A DNA stretch of 34,852 bases. Source: Myxococcales bacterium (lineage in GTDB: Bacteria; Myxococcota_A; Polyangia; Palsa-1104; SHYY01). This document shows, piece after piece, positions 8,229-16,107 of the stretch. Below the pieces are notes generated by a model that worked only from the letters and a program-made list of their open reading frames with translations, was not told the DNA's origin and did no database searches. The stretch lies in the NCBI GenBank assembly GCA_009692555.1, contig SHYY01000046.1, positions 1 through 34,852 on the forward strand, given 5' to 3'. How positions within the stretch are numbered: position 1 is the first letter of the stretch; each line of letters opens with the position of its first letter. A program made the position numbers and the translations under genes.

Positions 8229-9503
8229 TCACTGCGACTCGCGTGTCGTGGCTGCCGTCGCTGCGGCACCTGCCGCGTTGTCGGCGCGCCAGGCCTGGAC
8301 GCGCTTCCAGAACAGCTCGGTGAAGGCTTCGACCTCGTGGGCCGGGAAGAGCGCCGTCACCTTGGCGCGCACGGCATCCTTCGCCGCCTGGGTGCCGAAG
8401 AACTCCCACGCCACCTCGTCGAGGTGGGGCAGGTGGCGCGCGCAGAACTCGTCGAAGCGGGCCGCCTCGAAGCGCTCCTCGGCGATGGCGGCGTAGGCGC
8501 GCAGGCGCTCGCGGTACGGGACGTCGCGGCGTGCGATCGCGTAGAACGGCTCCCAGTCGAGCGTGCGGCGCATCGGCCGCTTCGTGACCGCACAGAACAC
8601 CGACCAGCGGATATTGGCCTTCACCAGCCACGGGAAGTGGTAGTGCAGCGACGTGACCTGCGAGTCGGGGCAGGGGTTGGCGAAGTCGATCGGGTGCCAG
8701 ACTTCGCCCTGCCGGAGCGCCTCGCAGGAGTTGAAATCCCAGCCGAAGAAGGCGTTGATGGTAAGGGTCGTGTCGCGGAGGAGCGCGGCCTCGTCGGGTG
8801 ACACGAAATCGCGGTCCATCGTGTAGCGGTCGTGGAGCGCCGCGCCGGCTTCGTAGCGCACCAAGTGGGTCTGGGGGCCGAGCCCGATGCAGCGCACGAA
8901 GCTGTCGAACGGGTGCACCGCCTTCTGAAGGTGCATCACCAGCTTGCCGCTCTCGTCGTAGCGCTGCCGCAGCTGTGCCTCGTTGTCGACGCGGCTGACG
9001 CCCTTCCAGCCGCCGCCGTCGTAGGGCTTCATGAAGATCGGGTAGCCGAGCTTCTTGCCCACCGCGCCGAGGTCGAACAGGCGCGCGTAGCTCCGCAGCG
9101 TCGGCTGGAGGTCGGGGAGCGGCTCGTAGGACTTCGGCGGGAGCATCCAGGTCTCGGGGATCGGCATCCCGAGCTGCATCATCGCGCAGTAGGTGGTCTG
9201 CTTCTCCATCGACTGCACCGACCACGGGTTGTTGAGCACGTAGAGGCCGTCCATGAGGATCGCCTTTTTGATCCACTCGCGGCTGGTGTGGTACCAGTGC
9301 GTCAGGCGGTCGAGGACGACATCGTAGCGGCACGGCTGCCGGAGGTCGTAGGGCTCGATGCTGACGCGCTCGACCTCGACGCCCACGCGATCCCCCTGCC
9401 AGTCGATCGCGAGATCGAGCTGCTTCATGATCTGCTCGTAGCAGAGCGGCCAGCAGATGTCGGCGCCGAGCGAGAGCCCGATCCTGCGCGTCACGGTTGC
9501 CAT
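8229..9503 (-). CDS. ATP-grasp ligase, divergent type
   Basis: 424 residues, ATG at 9503. The N-terminal domain begins MATVTRRIGLSLGADICWP and contains a DVVLDRLTHWYHTSREW segment. The ATP-grasp core includes KKLGYPIFMKPYDGGGWKGV (ATP-binding Lys, Gly-rich loop), DSFVRCIGLGPQ and DFNSCEALRQGEVWHPIDFA, the likely metal-binding strands. A C-terminal helical part follows LHYHFPWLVKANIRW. It lacks the GFTHMEWF motif of the other three ATP-grasp proteins here, so it is a separate subfamily with a different substrate. It is followed 5 bp later by the esterase gene, which argues for a shared pathway. Localisation is cytoplasmic. Confidence 0.85.
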   Translation of the reverse strand: MATVTRRIGLSLGADICWPLCYEQIMKQLDLAIDWQGDRVGVEVERVSIEPYDLRQPCRYDVVLDRLTHWYHTSREWIKKAILMDGLYVLNNPWSVQSMEKQTTYCAMMQLGMPIPETWMLPPKSYEPLPDLQPTLRSYARLFDLGAVGKKLGYPIFMKPYDGGGWKGVSRVDNEAQLRQRYDESGKLVMHLQKAVHPFDSFVRCIGLGPQTHLVRYEAGAALHDRYTMDRDFVSPDEAALLRDTTLTINAFFGWDFNSCEALRQGEVWHPIDFANPCPDSQVTSLHYHFPWLVKANIRWSVFCAVTKRPMRRTLDWEPFYAIARRDVPYRERLRAYAAIAEERFEAARFDEFCARHLPHLDEVAWEFFGTQAAKDAVRAKVTALFPAHEVEAFTELFWKRVQAWRADNAAGAAATAATTRESQ

Positions 9504-9591
9504 GGCCGCAGGGTACCCGGAGACGAGAGGGAGCGGGCCAGGAAAGATCCGGGGCGGTGCGGGGACCTGCTTCCTCCTCGGGGCCGAAGCG

Positions 9592-10728
9592 CTACTCGTA
9601 GACGAGCAGGAGCGGTCCCGGGAAGAGCCACGAGAGCCCTTCGCGCAGGCGGTCGCGCCAGTTCTCCCAGTTGTGGCCGTCGCGCGCTTCGACGTAGCGG
9701 ACGTCCATCCCGGTCGATTGCAGCATGGGCACGAGCGAACGGTTTTCGTAGATCAGCGACTCGTACATCCCGCAGCTCACGAAGACGCGCTCAGCGACGG
9801 CGATCGGGTCGCCACGGAAGCGGTTGATGAAGGCGACCACGGGATCGAACAGCGCGCCGCGGTGATTGCGATCGCCGATGTCGGTGAACGCGAACGACCC
9901 GGACTGCAGGAGCAGACGGCCGTAGAAGCCGGGGCGCCGGCAGGCCGTCGAGAGCGCCGCCACCGCGCCGAAGCTCGCCCCCATCAGGCAGCGGCTCTGC
10001 GGGCGCTCGTCGAGCGGGAAGAGACGCTGGAGGTAGGGCACCATCTCATCGGTGAGGAAGCTCGCGTGGCGCTCGTCGTCGGCGTATTCGACCAGCCGGC
10101 GGGGCGAGCTGGTGAGCGCGACGATCACGTCGGGGATATCGAGGCGCGCGATGAGGTTGTCGAGGACCGGACCGAGCGAGGCGTAGTGCAGGTAGTCGTG
10201 CCCGTCGTGGACGATCAGGAGCGGGTAGCGCCGCGTGCGCCGGAAGCGCGCCGGGAGGTAGAGTCCGAGGCTGCGCCGGCCGAACACCTGGGAGTCGATC
10301 GGGATCTCGTCGAGGTGCCCGCGGGGGGAGCGCGGGTCGTGCTGGATCCACTCGGGGATCGCGTACCCGGTGCCGTGGGCGACGGAGTTGGCCCCGAACG
10401 GATCGCGGGCGCGATTGGGATTGAGCGGGTCCTGGATCCACTCGCCGTGGCCGCCGCGCACGACCTCGAACTTGTACTCGACGCGCGAGGCCGGCGGGAG
10501 CCCGAGGGTGAGGTGCCACACGTCGGTGTGCTCGACCCGCGCCAGCGACTGCGACGAGGGCAATCCGTACACCCAGTGCTTGAGGTGCACCGCCTCGGCC
10601 TCGCCGCGCCAGACGAAGGTGATCGCCGGTCCCTCGACGATCGGGAAGCCGTGGGTGGCGAAGAAGCCGTCGACCGCCTCGGGGGTGCGCGGCCCGGCGG
10701 AGAGGTCTGCGATGGCGCGCGAGGTCAT
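9592..10728 (-). CDS. Enterochelin-esterase-like hydrolase with N-terminal E-set domain
   Basis: 378 residues from ATG 10728, chosen over 10737 because it forms an ATGA overlap with the upstream gene. Residues about 40-125 look like an immunoglobulin-like E-set domain (ITFVWRGEAEAVHLKHW, DVWHLTLGLPPASRVEYKFEV) as in glycogen-branching enzymes and Fes-type esterases. The alpha/beta hydrolase domain follows: YPLLIVHDGHDYL, nucleophile elbow CLMGASFGAVAAL (Ser in GASFG) and a C-terminal DGHNWENWRDRL carrying the likely catalytic His. The E-set domain next to glycogen synthase in the same operon suggests a carbohydrate-linked substrate, which is inference. The gap to the next gene is 88 bp, the largest inside the cluster. 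Confidence 0.85.
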   Translation of the reverse strand: MTSRAIADLSAGPRTPEAVDGFFATHGFPIVEGPAITFVWRGEAEAVHLKHWVYGLPSSQSLARVEHTDVWHLTLGLPPASRVEYKFEVVRGGHGEWIQDPLNPNRARDPFGANSVAHGTGYAIPEWIQHDPRSPRGHLDEIPIDSQVFGRRSLGLYLPARFRRTRRYPLLIVHDGHDYLHYASLGPVLDNLIARLDIPDVIVALTSSPRRLVEYADDERHASFLTDEMVPYLQRLFPLDERPQSRCLMGASFGAVAALSTACRRPGFYGRLLLQSGSFAFTDIGDRNHRGALFDPVVAFINRFRGDPIAVAERVFVSCGMYESLIYENRSLVPMLQSTGMDVRYVEARDGHNWENWRDRLREGLSWLFPGPLLLVYE

Positions 10729-11690
10729 CCGCTCCACCCGATCTCCGGCTCTCCGGTGGTGCGGAGCCTGGTCGCCGAGGCCCGGACGACAAGGCCGGCT
10801 TCGGACACGACGTGCGTGCCCGGGTCCATCGCCACGCAGGTCGCGGGCGCGAGGCGCTGCGCGAACCGGGCGATGCCGGCGCGATCATCCATGCGGATCC
10901 GGCGACTGGGGTCGGGCAGCACCACCAGCCCCGGGGCGACGCCGAAGCCCGCGTCGAGCACCTGGGCGATGTCCTTGCCGTAGGGAGGGAAGTCGTGGAA
11001 CAGCACGATCCGGTCGGTCAGGACCATCGCCCCGGCCGACCAGGCGATGACATGCTTCTCCGCCGCGAGGCCGAGCGCGTCGAACAGCTCCATCCGGTTG
11101 AACAGCGACGCGACGTGGCCGCCGGCGATCACCAGCGCGCTCGCGGGCTCGATCAGCGCCCGCAGCTCCCGTCGGTGACGCGCCACCGCGGGTCGGTCGC
11201 CGGGCCGCCAGCGCTGCTCGAAGGCCGCGTGGATGGCGCGGCAGCGCTCGACGTGATCGCGATCGAGCTGGCGCAGGAACTCGACGGAGACGCGCCGCTC
11301 CTGCTCCAGCAGCTCCGGCTCGACGTGGCGCACCGCGATGGCGTGCGCGGCCTCGTCCGCGTGATCGAGCCGCACGCGATAGAAGTCCTGCTGGTGCCGC
11401 AGGAGCAGCTGGCGTGCCTTGTAGGCCTCCTTCAGCTCCGCGTCCTCGGCGAACAGCTCCTCGGAGCGCCGGTGCAGACGCAGGTTCACCGACGGCAGGC
11501 CGAGCTGCGCGGCCAGCGCCTCGTCCTCGCCTTCGCGCTCCTGCCAGCCCGCGGTGCAGAGCGCGACCGGCCTCCGCGCCCCGAGCTCGCGCAGCACCCG
11601 GCCGACGTCCGCCTGGTGCGACGGTGAGCCTGGCTGCGGGCCCGGCTGCGGACCGAGCAGGATGACGGACCTCGTGGCCGGTGCTAGCAC
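10725..11690 (-). CDS. Peptidase S51 / class I amidotransferase-like protein
   Basis: 321 residues from a GTG at 11690, overlapping the end of the upstream ATP-grasp gene by 7 bp. The N-terminus SVILLGPQPG and the central block ALVIAGGHVASLFNRMELF, then HVIAWSAGAMVLTDRIVLF, match the peptidase S51 fold (dipeptidase E, cyanophycinase), where the Ser of xSAG is the nucleophile. These enzymes hydrolyse aspartyl or beta-aspartyl-type peptide bonds. An insertion rich in charged helices (residues 75-170) separates the two parts. Within a cluster of amide-forming ligases, it could remove or proofread acidic amino-acid adducts (inference). The exact catalytic triad cannot be confirmed by eye. Confidence 0.72.
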   Translation of the reverse strand: MLAPATRSVILLGPQPGPQPGSPSHQADVGRVLRELGARRPVALCTAGWQEREGEDEALAAQLGLPSVNLRLHRRSEELFAEDAELKEAYKARQLLLRHQQDFYRVRLDHADEAAHAIAVRHVEPELLEQERRVSVEFLRQLDRDHVERCRAIHAAFEQRWRPGDRPAVARHRRELRALIEPASALVIAGGHVASLFNRMELFDALGLAAEKHVIAWSAGAMVLTDRIVLFHDFPPYGKDIAQVLDAGFGVAPGLVVLPDPSRRIRMDDRAGIARFAQRLAPATCVAMDPGTHVVSEAGLVVRASATRLRTTGEPEIGWSG

Positions 11691-12907
11691 GCTCGCACTT
11701 TCACCGTCTCACCGACGGTGTCGAGGATGCGGCGCAGGTCGTCGAAGTTCTCGTGCTTCATGCGGATCCAGGCGTTGGCCATGTAGCCCGCCTCGACCGG
11801 CTGCGTCGGGGAGCCCTCCGGCGGGAGGTGCCAGTCGATCACGTTCGGGCCGAACGCCCGGCCGATCGCGTCCATGCCCTCGTAGCCGGCGATCCGTCCG
11901 TCGCGATCGGGCCGGAGCGCGATGATCCCCGCGGAGTAGCGCCGCGACGGGAACTGGCCCGGCCGGCCGGTGCACAGGAGCGTCGCCCATTCGCGATAGA
12001 GATCCATCTCGTTGCCGACGTTGTGGAGGTCCCAGGCGCGCACCCCCGGCGGGCGGCAGCCGATCTCGGAGAACTTGAGCCCCTTCGGGCCGAAGAACCA
12101 CTCCATGTGCGTCGCCGAGGTGTCGATGCCGAGGAGCTTCACCACCCGCGCGCCGAGCTGCTTCACCTCCTCGTAGGCGGGCACGGAATCGACGCGATTG
12201 GTGGAGATGAACTGCGGCGAGATCCAGCGCGTCCGCATCGCGTCGAGGACATTCGGGTAGTAGTGCGAGATGAATCCGTGGACCCCCTCGCCACCGACGG
12301 TGAGCGAATCGTAGAAGCCCTCGTGGCCCTCCATGAACTCCTCGACCGCGACCGAGGCTTTTCCCGACAAGCCGAGCGAGCCCAGCGCCTGCTCGACCTC
12401 GCCGTCGGAATCCGCCCGCACCGCGCCCGCCGCGCCGGCGCCGTCCCGTGGCTTCAGGATGATCGGATAGCCGACGCGCTCGGCGAACGCTCGCACCTCG
12501 TCGATGGAGGAGGCGCCGGTCGACTGCGCGCACGCCACACCGCCCTCGCGCAGCACCTCCTTCATCGCCGGCTTGTCACGGCACAGGAACGCGGTGCGCA
12601 CCGACGTGCCCGGGATGCCGGCCGCCTCCCGCACGCGCGCGGTCGGCATGATGTGCGCCTCGACCACCGCCTCGAGCCGGTCGACGTGCGCGCGCCCCTG
12701 GATGAAGCGCACCGCCTGCAGCACCGCCTGCTCGTCGCACACGTTCTTCACCTGCTCGTAGTGGACCAACCAGCGCTTGAGATCGTCGTCCAGCGACTCC
12801 TTGCTCCCCTCGCCGATCGCCGTCACGGTGGCTCCGATCTCGGCGAGTGCCTTGACGAACAGCTTCTGATTGGTGGGGAAGCGGGGCTCGATCATCACGA
12901 CGTGCAT
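11684..12907 (-). CDS. ATP-grasp ligase, paralogue 3
   Basis: 407 residues. ATG 12907 is preferred over GTG 12913 because a GGAG lies 5-8 bases before it. The order of motifs matches the ligases at 2438 and 3677: FLCRDKPAMKEVLREGGV, YPIILKPRDGAGAAGAVRA (ATP-binding Lys and Gly loop), VEEFMEGHEGFYDSLTVGG, SATHMEWFF and FSEIGCRPPGVRA. The third residue of the last motif group differs (RAWD instead of GAH), which may mean a different substrate. It sits 10 bp after glgA and its stop overlaps the S51-like gene, so it is translated within the operon. It forms an acyl-phosphate intermediate and an amide bond; substrates are unknown. Confidence 0.88.
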   Translation of the reverse strand: MHVVMIEPRFPTNQKLFVKALAEIGATVTAIGEGSKESLDDDLKRWLVHYEQVKNVCDEQAVLQAVRFIQGRAHVDRLEAVVEAHIMPTARVREAAGIPGTSVRTAFLCRDKPAMKEVLREGGVACAQSTGASSIDEVRAFAERVGYPIILKPRDGAGAAGAVRADSDGEVEQALGSLGLSGKASVAVEEFMEGHEGFYDSLTVGGEGVHGFISHYYPNVLDAMRTRWISPQFISTNRVDSVPAYEEVKQLGARVVKLLGIDTSATHMEWFFGPKGLKFSEIGCRPPGVRAWDLHNVGNEMDLYREWATLLCTGRPGQFPSRRYSAGIIALRPDRDGRIAGYEGMDAIGRAFGPNVIDWHLPPEGSPTQPVEAGYMANAWIRMKHENFDDLRRILDTVGETVKVRAC

Positions 12908-12917
12908 GGTCACTCCA

Positions 12918-14369
12918 CTAGTCGCGCAGTCGCGCGTAGACGGCCTCGTAGCGCTTCACCTGGGCACTCCAGGAGAAATCTTCGGCCATTCCGTTTTTCA
13001 TCAGCCGGCGCCACGCCGGGCGGTCGTCAAAGACGGTGAGCGCAGCTTCGATGGCCCAGCGCAGGCCCGCCGCGTCGTGCCTTTCGAATGAGAAGCCGGT
13101 GCCTTCGCCCGACTGGGGTTGCCACTGGCGAACGGTGTCGGCGAGGCCGCCGGTCTGATGGACGATCGGCACCGTGCCGTAGCGGAGGCTGTACATCTGA
13201 TTGAGCCCGCACGGCTCGTAGCGCGACGGCATCAGGAACAGGTCGGCGCCGGCCTCGATGAGGTGGGCCAGGGGATTGGAGAAGCCCTTGTAGAAGCACA
13301 CCTGGCGCGGAAAGGCGGCCTGCAGTCGAATGAACACCTCCTGCAATCGCCGCTCGCCGCTGCCGAGGACCACCAGCTGGAAGCGATGGCGCCGGAGCAG
13401 ATCGGGCATCACCTCCTCGACCAGTTCGAAGCCCTTCTGGCCGGCTAGCCGCGAAACGATACCGGCCACCGGGACGCCCGGCACGTACGGGAGGCCGAGG
13501 CCGGTGAGGAGCGCCTCCTTGTTGCGCTCCTTGCCCGCGAGGTCGGCCGCGCCGTAGCGGTGCGGGATCAACCGGTCAGACTCCGGGGACCATTCGTCGT
13601 ATTCGACGCCATTGAGGATGCCAATCACGGTGGACGTGCGGGCCCGCAGGAAGGAGTCGAGGCCGGCGCCGTGCTCGGCGGTCTGGATCTCGCGCGAATA
13701 GGTGGGGCTGACGGTGCTCACACCGTCGGCGTAGAGGATGCCATGGAGGAGAAAATTGATGCGGCCCTCGCGGAGCTGGTCCTGGTGCAGCAGGTGGGCG
13801 GAATGATCGAAGTTGGTATCGGGGACGATCGCCGCGGGAAAGAGCCCCTGGTAGTTGAGATTGTGGATGGTGAGGAGCGTGCGCGTGTCCGCAAAGAGGC
13901 GATCCCACGCCAGCTGCTCCTTCAAAATCAGCGGCAGGAGCGCGGTCTGCCAGTCGTGGCAGTGGACGATCTCGGGGGCGAAACCCATCCGCTGGCAGGC
14001 CGCGAGCGCGGCGTGGCAGAGGGCGAGGAAGCGGAGGTGCTCGTCGGCGTCGCTGGTGTAGATCGCGCCGCGGGCGTAGAGCGCCGGGCAATGAACGAAA
14101 TGGACGTGCGGCTCGCTGCCAGCGACGACAATCTTCGCCTGGTAGCGATGCGCGCCGAGGCGGATCTCGATGCCGTCGAGGAGCGGCGTGAGGTTCGCCG
14201 CGCCCGCGTCGATCGTGTCGTAGAGGGGCAGGAACACGCGCACGTCGTGGCCGGCGCGCCGGAGATGCCGGGGAAGGGCACTGGCCACGTCGGCGAGGCC
14301 TCCCGTCTTGGCGAACGGGGCCACCTCCGAGGCAACGTGCAGGATCTTCACGGCGCGGGATGTTGCCAC
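12918..14369 (-). CDS. glgA: Glycogen synthase (ADP-glucose type)
   Basis: 483 residues, the usual length for bacterial GlgA. The N-terminal GT-B domain opens with ILHVASEVAPFAKTGGLADV; the KTGGL motif binds the ADP-glucose phosphates. Further landmarks are VHCHDWQTALLPL, TIHNLNYQGLFP, GVSTVSPTYSREI, GILNGVEYDEWSP, SRLAGQKGFELV and, in the C-terminal domain, LMPSRYEPCGLNQMYSLRYGTVPIV with the catalytic Glu. It adds alpha-1,4-glucosyl units from ADP-glucose to a growing glucan in the cytoplasm. What is unusual is the neighbourhood: no glgB, glgC or glgP is nearby, but an N-formylglutamate-amidohydrolase-like gene lies 54 bp upstream and an ATP-grasp ligase 10 bp downstream. Confidence 0.95.
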   Translation of the reverse strand: MATSRAVKILHVASEVAPFAKTGGLADVASALPRHLRRAGHDVRVFLPLYDTIDAGAANLTPLLDGIEIRLGAHRYQAKIVVAGSEPHVHFVHCPALYARGAIYTSDADEHLRFLALCHAALAACQRMGFAPEIVHCHDWQTALLPLILKEQLAWDRLFADTRTLLTIHNLNYQGLFPAAIVPDTNFDHSAHLLHQDQLREGRINFLLHGILYADGVSTVSPTYSREIQTAEHGAGLDSFLRARTSTVIGILNGVEYDEWSPESDRLIPHRYGAADLAGKERNKEALLTGLGLPYVPGVPVAGIVSRLAGQKGFELVEEVMPDLLRRHRFQLVVLGSGERRLQEVFIRLQAAFPRQVCFYKGFSNPLAHLIEAGADLFLMPSRYEPCGLNQMYSLRYGTVPIVHQTGGLADTVRQWQPQSGEGTGFSFERHDAAGLRWAIEAALTVFDDRPAWRRLMKNGMAEDFSWSAQVKRYEAVYARLRD

Positions 14370-14423
14370 AGCGGGCGGCGCGGCGGCGTCAGAAAACGGC
14401 GTGGAAGGGGAGGGCGGCGGCCC

Positions 14424-15335
14424 CTACCACCAGGCGCGGATGGCGGTCGCCAGCGGGCCCGCCAGCCGGGCCACCTTCGCGGGATCGATCCGCATCTCGA
14501 CGAACGGGTCGAACGGATCGGCGAGGAGATCGCGCCGCACCTCCAGGCACAGCGCGCGGCCGGGGTGGCGCATGACATGGTCCCACGCCAGCGTGCTCGG
14601 GTGGAGCGGGTAGGTGGCGCTGTCAGCGACGGTGAGGCCAAGCGCGGCGAGATCACGGCGCAGCACCTCCACCACCGCCGCCGGGGCGAGGGAGGCGCCG
14701 TCGGGGCCGCGACCGATCACGTCCACCTCGGGCCGGAGCGGCCACGAGGGCTCCACCTCGGGCCGGTAGGCGCGGCGCAGGGTCTCGACGATCGAGAGGT
14801 CCACCTCGACGTCCACGCTGCGCGGCGCGTAGCTGTGCAGGAGCAGCAACGCCCCGTCGGGAGCAAGGAGGTCGGAGGCTGCTCGCACCGCGGCGACGTA
14901 GGCGTCGTACCGACTGCGGAGGAGCGCACGGTCCTCGGGGGCGGTGATCCACGGCATGAGGCCGGGTGTCACCTTGCCCGCCTTGAACTCCTCCGGTGAG
15001 GCGTCGACGCGGCGGTTGCAATCGATGAAGGTGCGCGGGATCCGGCAGCGCAGAAGGGCGACCGAGCGCGTCGGCTCAGCGACGAGGAAGTGGCGCGCTG
15101 AAGCCTCGCCAAGCTCGTACGCGCCGACATCGGTGTTGACGTGGAAGAAGTCCACCAGCGACGGTGGCAACGGGCTCCGGAGCAGCTCAGCCAGCGACGA
15201 GAAGTCCTCTGTCCGGGTGGCGCCATGCGGGACCTCGATCAGCAGATCGGGCGCGGCGCCGTCGGCGGCACGCGGGCCGCGCAGCACGAGGGCATCGAGG
15301 ACGCCCGGGACGGAGGAGAACGGCGCAGGGTTCAT
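14424..15335 (-). CDS. N-formylglutamate amidohydrolase-like protein
   Basis: 303 residues from ATG 15335, which overlaps the methyltransferase stop as ATGA. Motifs in order are LLIEVPHGATRTEDF (PHG), NTDVGAYELGEA, FIDCNRRVDAS and LLLLHSYAPRSVDVEVD (LHSYAP), followed by a C-terminal CLEVRRDLLADPFDPFVEMRI. This order of HG, Asp, Asp-x-Asn-Arg and His-Ser resembles the N-formylglutamate amidohydrolase family, zinc-type deacylases that release glutamate from N-acyl glutamate. No histidine-utilisation genes are near, so the role is more likely tied to the amide-bond cluster (inference). The family match is by eye and moderately secure. Confidence 0.75.
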   Translation of the reverse strand: MNPAPFSSVPGVLDALVLRGPRAADGAAPDLLIEVPHGATRTEDFSSLAELLRSPLPPSLVDFFHVNTDVGAYELGEASARHFLVAEPTRSVALLRCRIPRTFIDCNRRVDASPEEFKAGKVTPGLMPWITAPEDRALLRSRYDAYVAAVRAASDLLAPDGALLLLHSYAPRSVDVEVDLSIVETLRRAYRPEVEPSWPLRPEVDVIGRGPDGASLAPAAVVEVLRRDLAALGLTVADSATYPLHPSTLAWDHVMRHPGRALCLEVRRDLLADPFDPFVEMRIDPAKVARLAGPLATAIRAWW

Positions 15336-16021
15336 GAGGTCCTTGGCGCCCCGAGGAGCAGCCGATTCTTCGGCGTGATCTCCCTGGCGATGGTCTGGGT
15401 GAAGACGTCGTAGTCCGCCGCGAGCAGGCGGTGCGCCCGGGCGACGTCGATCGCCAGCGTCGGATCGAGCCAGCCCGCGAGCGCCGACGGCCTCGCCTCC
15501 TGACAGCACGGCAGGACCGCCACGCGCGCGCGCACCGCCAGGGCGGCATCGAGCACCTCGTCCGTCAACGCACCGCAGGCGTGCACGGAGACGACCAGGT
15601 CACCCGGCGTCAGCGCGACCTCCGCGATGGCCCGCTCCTCGATCGTCACCCGCCCTGCGATCCGGGGCCATGCGCCGACGAGCCCGGCCGCGATGGACGG
15701 TGCGCTCCCGGCCACGCGGGTGTCGACCGCCAGCGCGCAGGGAGAGGTGTCGTCGAGCAGCAGCATCAGGTGCGCCACCAGCCCGTGCCCGCACGCGAGA
15801 TCGATCACCCGCCCGCCGCGAAACCGCCGCCTCGCGCGTCGGGCGACCTCCCACGCCTCGTAGAGCTCCTTGCGCGGCAGGCACTCCGCGCGACACACGA
15901 CGCGCGCGATCTTGTCGAACAGCGACTCGCTCGGAAACCTCGGGAGGTCACGCGGCGTGAGCCGGCTCCGACTTCCGTGCGCGAACGGCGAGGGCGGTTG
16001 GACGATGCGGGACGGTAGCAT
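15332..16021 (-). CDS. SAM-dependent methyltransferase-fold protein
   Basis: 229 residues, first gene of the minus-strand cluster. The Rossmann motif I is GRVIDLACGHGLVAHLMLL, followed by CALAVDTRV (acidic end of strand 2) and a C-terminal VVSVHACGALTDEVLDAA then VAVLPCCQ. The paired VHACGALTD and PCCQ motifs are typical of the methyltransferase group that includes METTL25/RRNAD1-like proteins; the actual methyl acceptor is unknown. The ATG at 16021 follows a weak AGGA immediately upstream. It diverges from the repeat-rich lipoprotein at 16108 with 86 bp between them, which must hold the promoters for both directions. Confidence 0.82.
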   Translation of the reverse strand: MLPSRIVQPPSPFAHGSRSRLTPRDLPRFPSESLFDKIARVVCRAECLPRKELYEAWEVARRARRRFRGGRVIDLACGHGLVAHLMLLLDDTSPCALAVDTRVAGSAPSIAAGLVGAWPRIAGRVTIEERAIAEVALTPGDLVVSVHACGALTDEVLDAALAVRARVAVLPCCQEARPSALAGWLDPTLAIDVARAHRLLAADYDVFTQTIAREITPKNRLLLGAPRTS

Positions 16022-16107
16022 TCCTGCCAGGACCAGGCGCAGTAAGTTTCCAACCTTCGGCGGTCGTGATATCCACAGGGTCCTAATGGATCACTAGGAG
16101 GCTTCAC
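16022..16107. promoter_or_regulatory. Divergent intergenic region, promoters expected
   Basis: These 86 bp separate the methyltransferase start (minus) from the lipoprotein start (plus), so they should drive the ten-gene minus cluster and the lipoprotein. A strong Shine-Dalgarno AGGAGG lies at 16096-16101, six bases before the lipoprotein ATG. I see no convincing -35/-10 pair in either direction. Confidence 0.5.
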
